Shown here: positions 44,171-54,226 of the stretch, one piece after another
Position numbering within the stretch: the stretch's first letter is position 1
How the letters are laid out: each line of letters starts with the position of its first letter
Assembly: GCA_934668345.1 (NCBI GenBank)
Contig: CAKUNE010000002.1
Coordinates: 1-64,000, forward strand
DNA: 64,000 nt
Direction: 5' to 3'
DNA from: an uncultured Collinsella sp.
Lineage (GTDB): Bacteria > Actinomycetota > Coriobacteriia > Coriobacteriales > Coriobacteriaceae
Position numbers and translations under genes: made by a program
The notes under the pieces: generated by a model
Seen by the model: the letters and a program-made list of their open reading frames with translations, nothing else
Databases searched by the model: none
Told to the model about the DNA's origin: nothing

Positions 44171-45286
44171 CTAACGCAAACCCTCTACCGCATCCGCCAG
44201 AAGAGCGGCGGCCCTATCCTGAGCCAGACCACGTGCCGCCTGACGCATGGCGTCGCGCGCCGCCGCGTCATCGACCAAGTGCAGCAGCTCATCGGAAAAG
44301 GCAGAACCATCGATATCGGCATCGGCGCAGAGCACACCGGCCCCGGCGTCGACCAGATAACGGGCATTGGTGGTTTGGTGGTCGGCCGTCGCATGCGGAT
44401 ACGGCACGAGCACCGAGGGCACGGCGAGCGCAGCGATCTCGGCCACGCTCGATGCGCCCGAACGCGAGAGCACCAAATCGGCAGCAGCCAGCATATCGCC
44501 CATGTTGTCGATGTAAGGCTGGACGCGGTAACGCTTTGCCTCCTCGGGCGTCAGCGCTAAAGCGCACTCGGTGTCCTCAAAGCCATCGGCACCCGTCGAA
44601 TGCAACACATAGAGGTTCTTGCGCGAAAGCAGCTCGTTTTTGAGCGAAACCACGCGCTCGTTGAGGTGCTGGGCGCCGAGTGAACCGCCAAAGACGAGCA
44701 GCAGCGTAGCGTCCTCGGGAACGCCAAGTGCCTTGCGGCCGCGAGCGCGATCGCCCTCGATCACCGAGCGACGTACGGGGTTGCCGGTCATGAGTACATG
44801 GTCAGGGTCACCTTCGCGCTCAAAGACCGAGCGCGCTGCCGGCACCGAGATGCACACGCGGGCGGCATGGGAGTTCATCATCTTGTTGGCCAGGCCCGGA
44901 ACAGAGTTCTGCTCATGCAGCAGATACGGAACGCCCGCGCCCTTGCACCACCCCAGCAGCGGAACCTCGACATAGGCACCAAAACCGATGGCGGCATCGG
45001 GCTTGCCGACCTTTGAGAAATGACTGGCGAGCGCACGCTTGGCCTTGTTGACACGCCATAGCGAGGTCAGCGCCGTCCAAGGACGGGAGCGGTCGAAGCC
45101 CGTGACCGTAATGGGCACAAAATCAAACCCAGCCTCAGGGACCAGACGACCCTCGAGCTTGCGCGACTGGCCCACGAACACAACGTGGTGGCCACGATCA
45201 CGCAGCTCTTCGGCCAAGGCGAGCGCGGGGTTGATGTGTCCTGCCGTACCGCCGGCTGCAATAGCAACGGTCATCTTATCGGTCAT
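44171..45286 (-). CDS. murG: MurG N-acetylglucosaminyltransferase
   Basis: A 371-residue GT28 transferase that makes lipid II from lipid I on the inner face of the membrane. AIAAGGTAGHINPALA, LHEQNSVPGLANK and FGGSLGAQHLN are diagnostic. AAGGGA lies five bases before the ATG at 45286. Its first bases overlap the end of ftsW by eleven bases. Confidence 0.95.
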   Translation of the reverse strand: MTDKMTVAIAAGGTAGHINPALALAEELRDRGHHVVFVGQSRKLEGRLVPEAGFDFVPITVTGFDRSRPWTALTSLWRVNKAKRALASHFSKVGKPDAAIGFGAYVEVPLLGWCKGAGVPYLLHEQNSVPGLANKMMNSHAARVCISVPAARSVFEREGDPDHVLMTGNPVRRSVIEGDRARGRKALGVPEDATLLLVFGGSLGAQHLNERVVSLKNELLSRKNLYVLHSTGADGFEDTECALALTPEEAKRYRVQPYIDNMGDMLAAADLVLSRSGASSVAEIAALAVPSVLVPYPHATADHQTTNARYLVDAGAGVLCADADIDGSAFSDELLHLVDDAAARDAMRQAARGLAQDRAAALLADAVEGLR

Positions 45287-46796
45287 GGTAGTCCCTTCGT
45301 ACACGCGGTCCCTGGTCGTCGGTGCGCAAGCGCGCCGACGGGTCCGAGTTCAAATCGATTCGATTATATCCGCCGCCCGCGTTGCGAGGGCTGGGGCGCT
45401 GCGGACGATCTTGCGGAGCCGTTCGCGGGCGTGGACGAGCTGCCGGCTCGGATGCAGAACCATCCAGAACGGTAAAGCCGCTACGCGTAGATCGCTCGCC
45501 GCGCACGTGGGGCACGCCGGCGGTGCTCTCATCCATAACGGCAAAGCTCTCGCGGCGACGGTCGTACTCATCGCGGCGGGCGCTCTCGTACGAAACGCGC
45601 AGGATCAACCCGGCAAGCATGAGCGACACAATAATCGACGAACCGCCGTAGCTAATAAACGGCAACGGTTTGCCCGTCATGGGAAATACGTTGAGGATGC
45701 CCAGCGCGTTAATCAAAAACTGCACCGCGAGAATGACTGCGGAGCCAGACGCCATGAGCGCGCCCCGACGATCGGTCGCCTGCTCGGCAATGCGAAACGC
45801 CGAGTAGATCAGCATCGCAAACACCAAGAAGAACAGCACGGTTCCGACAAAACCGACTTCCTCGCCAATGATGGCCAGGATGTAGTCGTTGTGCGCCTCG
45901 GGCAGATACGAGTACTTCATGGTTGAGTTGCCGATGCCACGGCCGAACAGACCGCCCGAGGCAAAGGCCATGATGGCAAGCGTGGCCTGATAGCCGTCAC
46001 CATACTCGTCGGCCCAAGGGTTCAAGGCAACCTGAATACGCACCATACGGTACGGCTCTGCGACAAGCGCAATCACGATCACGAGAATGCCGAAGATTAG
46101 CACGCCGATGATAAATCTGGGGTCGAGACCTGCAAACAACGCCATGCACATGAGGGTCAACAGGATGATCAGAACGGTACCGAAATCGGGCTGGATAAAG
46201 ATCAGAAAGAGCGAAATGCCCAGGTAGATGCCCATCTTGCGAAGGAATTCGTTGATGTTGCCACCGGGCGAAAAGAAACGATCAAGCATGATGGCCGAAT
46301 ACGCAATGGCAAATGGCTTTAAAAACTCGGAAGGCTGGAACTGAATGCCGGCGATGTTGAGCCAGCGCGTGGCGCCACGGCTGCCGCTGCCCACCAAGAA
46401 CACCAGCAGAAGCAAGAACATCATGCCGATAAGGAAGATCCTAAGCACATCCTCCCCAAACCAGCTGTCCGGCAAAACGCGCACGATGGCAATCAGCGCC
46501 AGAACACCGACCACGGCAAACGCGGCCTGTCGACCCAGGAAAAACGTCGCCGAGCCATTCTCGTGCAGCGCCTCGACCGAAGACGCCGAGTACACCATCA
46601 GCAGACCAAAGCACACCAAAGTAAACAGGCAGGCCATAAATATCAAACGGGGGCGCATGATGCGGGCGGGAACGCCGGCAATATAGCGTTCGCTAAACGA
46701 CTGCCCGCCGCGACCGGAACGCGGTGTGCTACGCCGCGAGGAAGCACGGTCCGAGTCGGGCCTCCTCATACCTTGTCGGGGGCTCTCCTCTCTCAC
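45276..46796 (-). CDS. ftsW: Lipid II polymerase FtsW (SEDS family)
   Basis: A 506-residue SEDS membrane protein with about ten hydrophobic segments and signature regions QPDFGT, AEAHNDYILAIIGEE-like PEAHNDYILAIIGEE and PLPFISYGGSS. The N-terminus (about 45 residues) and C-terminal 100 residues are polar and Arg/Pro rich. It polymerises glycan strands with the cognate PBP. The start is taken as the GTG at 46796, six bases after AGGGG that overlaps the murD stop; an ATG nine codons in is an alternative. Confidence 0.9.
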   Translation of the reverse strand: MREESPRQGMRRPDSDRASSRRSTPRSGRGGQSFSERYIAGVPARIMRPRLIFMACLFTLVCFGLLMVYSASSVEALHENGSATFFLGRQAAFAVVGVLALIAIVRVLPDSWFGEDVLRIFLIGMMFLLLLVFLVGSGSRGATRWLNIAGIQFQPSEFLKPFAIAYSAIMLDRFFSPGGNINEFLRKMGIYLGISLFLIFIQPDFGTVLIILLTLMCMALFAGLDPRFIIGVLIFGILVIVIALVAEPYRMVRIQVALNPWADEYGDGYQATLAIMAFASGGLFGRGIGNSTMKYSYLPEAHNDYILAIIGEEVGFVGTVLFFLVFAMLIYSAFRIAEQATDRRGALMASGSAVILAVQFLINALGILNVFPMTGKPLPFISYGGSSIIVSLMLAGLILRVSYESARRDEYDRRRESFAVMDESTAGVPHVRGERSTRSGFTVLDGSASEPAARPRPRTAPQDRPQRPSPRNAGGGYNRIDLNSDPSARLRTDDQGPRVRRDYHDR

Positions 46797-46805
46797 CGGC
46801 AACCC

Positions 46806-48212
46806 CTATTCCATTTGCGATTTCGCTGCAGCGGCAAGCTGGGCCACATAGTCCTTAAACACGCGGCCGCGCTCCTCATAGCCCGAGAACTCATCGAACG
46901 AAGAGCACGCAGGAGAAAGTAAGATCACGTCGCCACGGCTCGACAGCGAACGGGCAACGTCCACGGCATCGCGTAGGTCATCCGCCTGGGCGATATCCAC
47001 ATCGCCATCGACATCGGCCTCGTCCATAGCGGCGGTGAAGCGCTCGCGCGCATCGCCAAAGCAGACAACCGAGCGCACGTTATCCATAACAACGCGCGCG
47101 AAGTCCGTGAGCGGCGTGCCCTTATCGTGGCCTCCGAGCAGCAAGATCACGTCGTCATCGGGAAATGCCGTCAGTGCCTTCTCGACCGCGTCGGTGTTGG
47201 TCGCCTTGGAATCGTTGACGTAGCGCACTCCGTCAATCTCGCCGCACGGCTCCACGCGGTGCTCGAGCGGCTGGAACGAGGCCAGACCGCGGCGGACACC
47301 ATCGACATCGGCACCGACTGCCAGGGCAACCGTGGCAGCGCACAGGGCATTGATAACATTGTGATGGCCCGAGATCTTGAGTTCGGATGTAGCGATGAGC
47401 GGGGTCTCGACGCCCTTCAGGCGCACGATCATCTTGCCATCGCGCACAAAGGCGACATCCTCACCCTTTGGCTCGTCAAAGGCAACCTTGCAGATGCGAC
47501 GACCCGGCGTGTAGATGTACTCATCGAACTCGTGAATGCCGGCGTCTTCGACGTCGACAACCACCAGATCGTCATCGACCATATTGTCAAACAGTTTGAT
47601 CTTGGCAAGCGCATAGTTCTTATGGCTCTTATGCCAGCCCAAGTGGTCGGGAGTGATGTTGAGCAGCACCGCCACACGAGGGTGGAGCTCGGTGGTCGTA
47701 GCAATCTGATAGCTCGAGAGCTCAGCCACAAACCACTCGTTGTGGGCTCGGCCGTCAATCTCGTTGACCGGCGGCTCGCCGATGTTGCCGACAGCTACGC
47801 TGGCCTCGCCGGCAGCCTTGAGCAGATAATCAGTCAACGACGTGGTGGTCGTCTTGCCGTTGGTACCCGTGATGGCAATCCAATTATCGGGCGACAGGCG
47901 ATAGGCAAACTCGGGCTCACCCATAATCTGGGCGGCATGCTCGCGCCCGGCCTTAAAGAAGCCCGAGAACTCCGAGATGCCCGGGCACGTCACGCATACG
48001 TCATAGGCGCCCTCGACCTGTTCGGTCCCATAGACAAACGACGCACCAGCAGCCTCGAGCGCACGCGTGGCGTCATTGGGCTCAGAGGTGCCGCCGCCAT
48101 ACACGGTAACGGCGCTTACGCGCTCGGGATGTGCCAGCGCCCAGCGGGCGACATCGAGACCGGATTTGCCCTGACCCAAAACGAGCAGGCTAAAGACATC
48201 AGCAAGAGGCAT
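46806..48212 (-). CDS. murD: UDP-N-acetylmuramoylalanine-D-glutamate ligase
   Basis: A 468-residue Mur ligase adding D-Glu. The P-loop ITGTNGKTTTTSL, ELSSYQ and NDSKATNTDAVEKAL motifs are intact, and LSPACSSFDEFSGYEERG near the C-terminus is MurD-specific. Ribosome site before the ATG is weak, consistent with coupling to mraY, which ends nine bases upstream. Confidence 0.95.
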   Translation of the reverse strand: MPLADVFSLLVLGQGKSGLDVARWALAHPERVSAVTVYGGGTSEPNDATRALEAAGASFVYGTEQVEGAYDVCVTCPGISEFSGFFKAGREHAAQIMGEPEFAYRLSPDNWIAITGTNGKTTTTSLTDYLLKAAGEASVAVGNIGEPPVNEIDGRAHNEWFVAELSSYQIATTTELHPRVAVLLNITPDHLGWHKSHKNYALAKIKLFDNMVDDDLVVVDVEDAGIHEFDEYIYTPGRRICKVAFDEPKGEDVAFVRDGKMIVRLKGVETPLIATSELKISGHHNVINALCAATVALAVGADVDGVRRGLASFQPLEHRVEPCGEIDGVRYVNDSKATNTDAVEKALTAFPDDDVILLLGGHDKGTPLTDFARVVMDNVRSVVCFGDARERFTAAMDEADVDGDVDIAQADDLRDAVDVARSLSSRGDVILLSPACSSFDEFSGYEERGRVFKDYVAQLAAAAKSQME

Positions 48213-48221
48213 GAAAGACCA

Positions 48222-49241
48222 CTATCCCAACTGGAAGAACAAAGCAAGGCCAACGGCACCAAAGGCCGCAGCGATAATCCAAAAACGGATGACGACCTTG
48301 GTCTCGGCCCAGCCCTTCTTTTCGAAATGATGATGGATGGGCGCCATAAGGAAGACGCGCTTGTGCGTAAAGTGGAAGTAGACAACCTGAATCATGACCG
48401 ACAGGGTCTCAACGATAAACAGGCCGCCGATGATGAGGGAGACGACCTCGGTGTTGGTCATGATGGACGTGCAGGCAAACGCGGCGCCCAGGGCAAGCGA
48501 GCCGGTATCGCCCATAAAGATGCTCGCCGGATAGCAGTTGAACCACAGAAAGCCCAAGCAGGCACCGGCACACGCGGTGCAGAAGATGGACAGGTTCACG
48601 TCTCCGTGCAAAAACGCCATGGCAGCCATGGCGAGCATGGCAATCATGGAGGTGCCGCCAGCAAGACCGTCAAGGCCATCAGTCAGGTTCACGGCATTAG
48701 AAAGACCGGCGATCATCAGCCAGCAAAAGACAATGTAGAGCCACGGGAACGAAAGGCCGCAGATAGTGGTCGAAAGAACACCGAGGTCAATCGTCAGGCC
48801 GCCGGGAAAACGAATCTCGGGGGCGACGCCGCACCAGTTAACGGCAAGTACCGTAAAGGTGACACAGATAATGGTTAGACCGATCATCTTGGCATGGGGC
48901 GTCAGACCGAGCGAGCGCCCATGCGTAACGGAGGTCAGGTCGTCAATCAGGCCCAGCACGCCGGTCGCCAGCGTGGCGAGCAGCACGAGCACGAGCTCGG
49001 TGGTGAGCTTGCCCATCAGCAGGCAGGTCAGCGAGATCGCGACGAGGATGACAACGCCACCCATGGTGGGCGTTCCCTGCTTAACCAAATGACGCTTGGG
49101 GCCGTCGGCACGAACCTGCTGGCCGATACCCTCGACCTTAAGCAGCTTGATCCACCACGGCATGAGCAGCAGCGCAATGGCAGCGGCGATGCCAAGCCCC
49201 AAAAAAGCCTGATACGTTGGATACGAGGGATTGCCGAACAT
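48222..49241 (-). CDS. mraY: Phospho-N-acetylmuramoyl-pentapeptide transferase
   Basis: A 339-residue polytopic membrane enzyme forming lipid I. KQGTPTMGGVV, NLTDGLDGLAGG, FMGDTGSLALG and the HHHFEKKG motif are all seen. It starts three bases after murF. The C-terminal helix ends the protein without extension. Confidence 0.96.
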   Translation of the reverse strand: MFGNPSYPTYQAFLGLGIAAAIALLLMPWWIKLLKVEGIGQQVRADGPKRHLVKQGTPTMGGVVILVAISLTCLLMGKLTTELVLVLLATLATGVLGLIDDLTSVTHGRSLGLTPHAKMIGLTIICVTFTVLAVNWCGVAPEIRFPGGLTIDLGVLSTTICGLSFPWLYIVFCWLMIAGLSNAVNLTDGLDGLAGGTSMIAMLAMAAMAFLHGDVNLSIFCTACAGACLGFLWFNCYPASIFMGDTGSLALGAAFACTSIMTNTEVVSLIIGGLFIVETLSVMIQVVYFHFTHKRVFLMAPIHHHFEKKGWAETKVVIRFWIIAAAFGAVGLALFFQLG

Positions 49242-49244
49242 GGG

Positions 49245-50669
49245 CTAGCACACACCTTCCACAAAGCGGTCGAGCTCAACAAAGCGGGAACCCTTGACCA
49301 GTACAACATCATGTTTTTCAAGCGCGCCGCCCATGCGGTCGAGCACCTGCTGATAATCGGAGAACACCTGGATGCGGTCCTCGTCCATACCCATCATGCG
49401 CGCGGCATCGGCCATAAGTTGGGCCAGCTCACCACCCACGCACGCCAGCATGTCGAGCTTCTTGGCGGCGGCATAGGCGCCTACGAGCTCATGCATGCGA
49501 GGAGCCTCATCGCCCATCTCGCCCATCTCGCCCAGGATCGCCATGCGAGACCCCCTGCACGAAAGCGAGCACAGTAGATCGAGACCAGCAGCCATGGATT
49601 CGGCGCTGGCGTTATAGGAATCGTCAATGACGCGGGCACCGCTCTTGGCGCGCTTGATCTCCTGGCGGTGACCGGTAATCGTGAGGCCCCTAAAGGCAGC
49701 ATCGATCTGCTCGGGCGTCACGCCCAGGCGATAGGCAACCGCGGCGGCCTTAACGGCATTTGGAACGGACTGCACGCCGGGGATAGCAAGCATGGTATCG
49801 ATTGTCTCGCCCTGACCAAAATCGAGCGTAAAGACCGGACGGCCCTCGTCATCAACACGAACTTCGCGGGCGCGGACCTCATCATCGTCCGAGACGCCGG
49901 CCAGCATCACATCGATACCAGCAGGCTGGGCGAACGTATCGCGAATGAACGGCGTAAAGTCGTCCTCACCGCCCAAAACCAGCAGCGGCAAGAAGTCGCC
50001 GGCGGCGCACATACCCTGGACAATCTCGGCCTTAGCGCGGGCGATGTTCTCGCGGCTGCCCAAAATGCCGATATGAGAGGTGCCGATCTTGCTCACGATG
50101 GCAAGGTTGGGATTGGCGGACTGGGACAGGCGCTCAATCTCGTGGAAATGGTTCATGCCCATCTCGAGCACCAGGACCTCGGTATCGGCCGGAGCGGAAA
50201 GCACCGTGAGCGGCATGCCGATCAGGTTATTGAAATTGCCCTTGGTGGCCCAGACACGATAGCGCTTGGCGAGCACAGCGGCGAGCACGTCCTTGGTCGT
50301 CGTCTTGCCGATGGAACCGGTAATACCAACGACCAGGCAGCCAAGCTCCAGACGGTACGCGTGCGCCAAACGCAGCAGAAACTCCTCGGGATCATCGGTC
50401 AGCAGGATGGCGCATCCCTTGTCCTGCGCCAGCGAGACCAGCTCGGCCTCGGGCTCACGCGTCATTACGACGGCGCCGGCACCCGACTGGACGGCACGGG
50501 AAGCAAAATCATTGCCGTCGACGTTTTCACCGGGAAAGGCGACGAAAATCGTCCCTTCCTCGACCTGACGCGAGTCGATAACGCACCCGCGGCAAACCCG
50601 ATCGGCTTCTCCCGTCACGGTTCGGGCCCCTGTTGCGGCCGCGAGGTTGTTGACGGCGATCTCTATCAT
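49245..50669 (-). CDS. murF: UDP-MurNAc-tripeptide D-alanyl-D-alanine ligase
   Basis: A 474-residue Mur ligase adding D-Ala-D-Ala. The P-loop ITGSIGKTTTKD, NFNNLIGMPLT and DDSYNASAESM are diagnostic. GGGGAG lies five bases before the ATG at 50669. murE is not in this cluster; the step adding the third residue must be encoded elsewhere. Confidence 0.95.
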   Translation of the reverse strand: MIEIAVNNLAAATGARTVTGEADRVCRGCVIDSRQVEEGTIFVAFPGENVDGNDFASRAVQSGAGAVVMTREPEAELVSLAQDKGCAILLTDDPEEFLLRLAHAYRLELGCLVVGITGSIGKTTTKDVLAAVLAKRYRVWATKGNFNNLIGMPLTVLSAPADTEVLVLEMGMNHFHEIERLSQSANPNLAIVSKIGTSHIGILGSRENIARAKAEIVQGMCAAGDFLPLLVLGGEDDFTPFIRDTFAQPAGIDVMLAGVSDDDEVRAREVRVDDEGRPVFTLDFGQGETIDTMLAIPGVQSVPNAVKAAAVAYRLGVTPEQIDAAFRGLTITGHRQEIKRAKSGARVIDDSYNASAESMAAGLDLLCSLSCRGSRMAILGEMGEMGDEAPRMHELVGAYAAAKKLDMLACVGGELAQLMADAARMMGMDEDRIQVFSDYQQVLDRMGGALEKHDVVLVKGSRFVELDRFVEGVC

Positions 50670-50796
50670 TGCAGCTCCCCTGTAAACCTAATAATGCTAT
50701 CGGCGTATTGTATCCCAGCGCCGCGCATGCGTGGTGCAGGGCATGTGAACACCCCTCATATGGGACAACAAACCACGCCCCAAAGATTGTAACCCC

Positions 50797-52662
50797 CTAC
50801 CTCGTGTGCGGGATACCCAGCACGTCGAGCGCGTTGGCCATAATGGACTGGAACGGCACTGCAGCGGCATCTGAGCCGCTCGGCGTTCCGTCGAGCGTGA
50901 TATAGCACAGCACCTTGGGCGATTGTGCCGGTGCAAAGCCCATAAAGGACGACATGTAGTTCTCCTTGAGGTAGCCGCCGTTCTCGTCGGCTCGTTCGGC
51001 CGTACCGGTCTTACCCGCCACGTCATAGCCGTCGACCGCGCCGCCAACGCCCGTTCCCTCGGACACGACCGTCTGCATGCACGATGTCACCTGGGATGCA
51101 GCATCCTCAGAAATCGCGCGCTCGCCCTCGCCCCAGTCCTTCTCGTCGCCTTTGCTGGACTTATAGAAGTGCGGGGTCATCATCACGCCGCCGTTGGCGA
51201 TGCCGCCCACGGCACGTGCGATCTCAATCGGAGAGACAGACAACGCCTGTCCAAAGCTCATCGAGCCAAGCGTGGCGCCGTCATACTGGTCACGCTCCTT
51301 GACGATGCCCAGGCTCTCGCCCGGAAAATCGACACCAGAGCTGTGGCCTATGCCCCACTTGTCCACATAGGCGGCAAAGTCGTCGGCACCGATCTTGCGC
51401 CCCACCAGAACAAAGCCCACGTTGGACGAACGGCGCATCATCTCGCGCACATCCATGGTCATGGCATAATCGCGCTTGTCGGCATCGGTGACGGTATCGT
51501 CGCCCACCTTGATGCTCGCCGGCACCTCAAACGACGTACTCGATCGCACGACGCCCAAGTCGAAGCCGGCGCCCGCCACGAGCGTCTTAAAGACCGAGCC
51601 GGGCTCGTAGGCGTCGGTGACCAGGCGCAGGTTCATATCCTCGGTCTTGGCGTTCTCCAGATCGGTCTGGTCGTAGGTCGGGTACGAGCAGGCTGCCAAA
51701 ATCTCGCCCGTCGTGGGATCGGTGACCAGCGCCGAGCCGTTCTTGGCCTTAGTCTTCTCAACTGCCTCTGCCAGGGCATCCTCGGCCGCTCGCTGGATAT
51801 TGACGTCGAGCGTCGTCACGATATCAACGCCGTCGACCGCAGCCACCTTTTTATAGGCACCGCCCGCGATATAGCTGCCGTCCCTCGCGCGCTCGCGCAC
51901 AAGAGAACCGTTCGTGCCGGTCAGAAGCTTGTTGTATTGCTTTTCGAGACCCGTCAAGCCGTCGTTGTCTACATTCACTACACCCAGCACCTGCGATGCC
52001 AGATTGCCGTATGGATATACGCGCTTCATGGCCTGCTCAAAAAGCACGCCGGGCAGGTTCTTCTTCTCCAGCGCCGCAGCATCGTCTTCGTCCACCTGGC
52101 GCTTGATATACACCCAGGTGCCATCGGACTCGACGAGCTTGCGGCAGGTCTTTTTATCGATTCCAGTTGCCTTGACCAGCGCCGACACCGTCTTGTCGAC
52201 ATCCTCGACAAGCTGCGGGTTCACGGCGATGTTGCGACATTCGACCGACGACGCCAGCACGTTACCGTTGCGGTCGTAGATGGTGCCACGTTTGGCATAG
52301 AGGGTCTGCGCAAGCAGGCGGCGCGCATCGGCACGCTCGCGCAGTTTATCGGCTTCGACAATTTGATAGTCGGCAAGGCGAAAGACGCCCAAGCCCAAGG
52401 CAAGCCCAATGAATCCCATGACGGCTTTGCGGCGAGGCAGAGGCGCGCCTGTGAGCCATTCGGTCGACGAACTCTTGCGCGACCTGGTGTTATGCACTTG
52501 AGGGCCGCCCGAGCCGCGAAGTCGCGACGCCGGGTCGTTGCCACGGGACTGCCCGGCGTTGTAAGATTGCCGACCCGTTCCTTGATAACCAGAACGTCCC
52601 CGCGACGAGGGACGTCCAGAACCGCGGCCCCCATCGGAACCGCGGCGATAGTCATTTGTCAT
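50797..52662 (-). CDS. ftsI: Penicillin-binding protein, FtsI/PBP2 type
   Basis: A 621-residue class B PBP. A 75-residue Gly/Arg/Ser-rich cytoplasmic tail precedes one membrane segment (about 80-98). The pedestal domain follows, starting RGTIYDRNGNVLA. The transpeptidase domain has the catalytic SVFK tetrad, SSN and KTGTAE. It ends after the transpeptidase domain, without PASTA repeats. It crosslinks septal peptidoglycan together with FtsW. The start is supported by the unbroken tail; the ribosome site is weak (GGTAG). Confidence 0.93.
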   Translation of the reverse strand: MTNDYRRGSDGGRGSGRPSSRGRSGYQGTGRQSYNAGQSRGNDPASRLRGSGGPQVHNTRSRKSSSTEWLTGAPLPRRKAVMGFIGLALGLGVFRLADYQIVEADKLRERADARRLLAQTLYAKRGTIYDRNGNVLASSVECRNIAVNPQLVEDVDKTVSALVKATGIDKKTCRKLVESDGTWVYIKRQVDEDDAAALEKKNLPGVLFEQAMKRVYPYGNLASQVLGVVNVDNDGLTGLEKQYNKLLTGTNGSLVRERARDGSYIAGGAYKKVAAVDGVDIVTTLDVNIQRAAEDALAEAVEKTKAKNGSALVTDPTTGEILAACSYPTYDQTDLENAKTEDMNLRLVTDAYEPGSVFKTLVAGAGFDLGVVRSSTSFEVPASIKVGDDTVTDADKRDYAMTMDVREMMRRSSNVGFVLVGRKIGADDFAAYVDKWGIGHSSGVDFPGESLGIVKERDQYDGATLGSMSFGQALSVSPIEIARAVGGIANGGVMMTPHFYKSSKGDEKDWGEGERAISEDAASQVTSCMQTVVSEGTGVGGAVDGYDVAGKTGTAERADENGGYLKENYMSSFMGFAPAQSPKVLCYITLDGTPSGSDAAAVPFQSIMANALDVLGIPHTR

Positions 52663-52679
52663 ACTCAGCTACCGTCTTG

Positions 52680-53150
52680 CTACTGAGCGGTCGCGGTCGC
52701 GTTAGCGCCCGCGGCTGCATCCTGCGAAAAGTCAAGTGTAACGCTCTCGCTGGGCTCCACCATGCCATAAGCGCCCGCAAGGTCGCGGATGCGCGTGTCG
52801 GCGCCATAGACAGAATGCATGACCTCTAGGTCGGAGCTCTCATCGGTCGCCTTTTCGAGCGTGTTGGTAAGCTCGGCGTTGCCGTTGAGCACCTGGGCCG
52901 TAATGCCGGCGAGCGCCACGCGGGCGACACCGATCGTCATGAAGATGGCCGCAATGATGCAAAACGTTTTAAGAACGCTCATGAAAACCGGGCTTACCGC
53001 CTGGTTTGCCTGACGGCCCGCGCCCGTGTAGACATCAAAGCGCGGCGTGCGCTGCTCACGGGGAGCAACGGAGGCCTGCGGCGTCTCACGATAGGCGGGC
53101 ATGGCGTTCATATCATAGGCGAGTGCTGCGCTTGAAGTGTTGTAGCCCAT
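52680..53150 (-). CDS. ftsL: FtsL-like divisome protein
   Basis: A 156-residue bitopic protein with a cytoplasmic N-terminus, a membrane segment at about 53-80 and a short extracytoplasmic helix (NGNAELTNTLEKATDESSDLE). Sequence is not diagnostic, but size, topology and place between rsmH and the PBP gene are those of FtsL. A disordered Ala/Thr tail ends it. GGAGG lies nine bases before the ATG. Confidence 0.75.
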   Translation of the reverse strand: MGYNTSSAALAYDMNAMPAYRETPQASVAPREQRTPRFDVYTGAGRQANQAVSPVFMSVLKTFCIIAAIFMTIGVARVALAGITAQVLNGNAELTNTLEKATDESSDLEVMHSVYGADTRIRDLAGAYGMVEPSESVTLDFSQDAAAGANATATAQ

Positions 53151-53240
53151 GATATGCCGCCTCCCATCCCGAGTACGTTGGTAGTGTGTTTAAGCTTCGT
53201 TTATGGTGCGAGCGGGAGGTCCAATATCGCACGGTCGCGC

Positions 53241-54206
53241 CTACAGACGCTGCGCCACGCGGATTTTGGCTGATCTCGCCCGAGGGTTGCGCTCAACCTC
53301 ATCAGGCTGGGCAACCAAGGGTTTGCGGGTGATGACCTTGAGTATCGGCACGTTGCCGCACACGCACACCGGAATCTCCGGCGGACACGTGCACCCCTGG
53401 CTCATCTCCTTAAAGTGGTTCTTTACGATACGGTCCTCGAGCGAGTGATACGAGATGACGCAGATACGTCCGCCCGGGTTGAGCCACCTGGTGGCGGCAT
53501 CAAGCCCTCGTTCGAGCACATCGAGCTCGTGATTGACCTCGATGCGAATGGCCTGGAAACTTTTCTTGGCCGGGTGTCCGCCATGCCGACGAGCGGCAGC
53601 CGGGATACCCGCCTTGATGATCTCGACAAATTGGCCGGTGGTTTCGATCGGTTCTTGCTCGCGGCGGCGCACGATCTCGCGCGCGATCTGCGAGGCGAAC
53701 TTCTCTTCGCCGTAGACGCGTAGAATCCGGGCGAGGTCGTGTTCGTTATAGGTGTTGATGACCTCAGCTGCGTTTAAGGTGTTATTACCCGGATCCATCC
53801 GCATGTCCAATGGGGCGTCCTCGTTATACGAAAAGCCCCTGCCAGGGATATCGAGTTGCGGTGACGAAACGCCCAAATCGAACAGGAAGCCATCGACCCC
53901 GGGCACCTCGGCCGAGCAAAGCAGCTCGTCCAAGTCGCCGAAGTTGCCCTTCAGCAGCTGGTGCGGAACGCCGGGAACCTCGCGGTCCAGACGGGCGCCA
54001 GCGGCCTCGAGGGCCATGTCGTCTTGATCGACGCCGAGCAAAAGGCCCGTCTCCCCCACCTGCGCGGCCATCTTTACCGAATGGCCGGCACCGCCAAGGG
54101 TGCAATCGCAGACAACGGAGCCGCTCTTGAGCTGCAGCGACTCAAGCACTTCGCCGAGCATGACAGGTTCATGCCGATATTCTTGTGTCAAGATCCCACG
54201 CTCCAT
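53241..54206 (-). CDS. rsmH: 16S rRNA m4C1402 methyltransferase
   Basis: A 321-residue SAM methyltransferase (MraW). HEPVMLGEVLESL, CTLGGAGHS, GVDQDD, FDLGVSSPQLD and the C-terminal SYHSLEDRIVKNHF are diagnostic. It N4-methylates C1402 in the ribosomal P-site. It starts 20 bases after mraZ. Confidence 0.97.
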   Translation of the reverse strand: MERGILTQEYRHEPVMLGEVLESLQLKSGSVVCDCTLGGAGHSVKMAAQVGETGLLLGVDQDDMALEAAGARLDREVPGVPHQLLKGNFGDLDELLCSAEVPGVDGFLFDLGVSSPQLDIPGRGFSYNEDAPLDMRMDPGNNTLNAAEVINTYNEHDLARILRVYGEEKFASQIAREIVRRREQEPIETTGQFVEIIKAGIPAAARRHGGHPAKKSFQAIRIEVNHELDVLERGLDAATRWLNPGGRICVISYHSLEDRIVKNHFKEMSQGCTCPPEIPVCVCGNVPILKVITRKPLVAQPDEVERNPRARSAKIRVAQRL

Positions 54207-54226
54207 CCGTTACCCGTGCCTTGCCC

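Noticed and set aside
50923..52686. 587-codon plus-strand open frame across the PBP gene
   Set aside because: Shadow frame; the minus strand has SVFK, SSN and KTG motifs.
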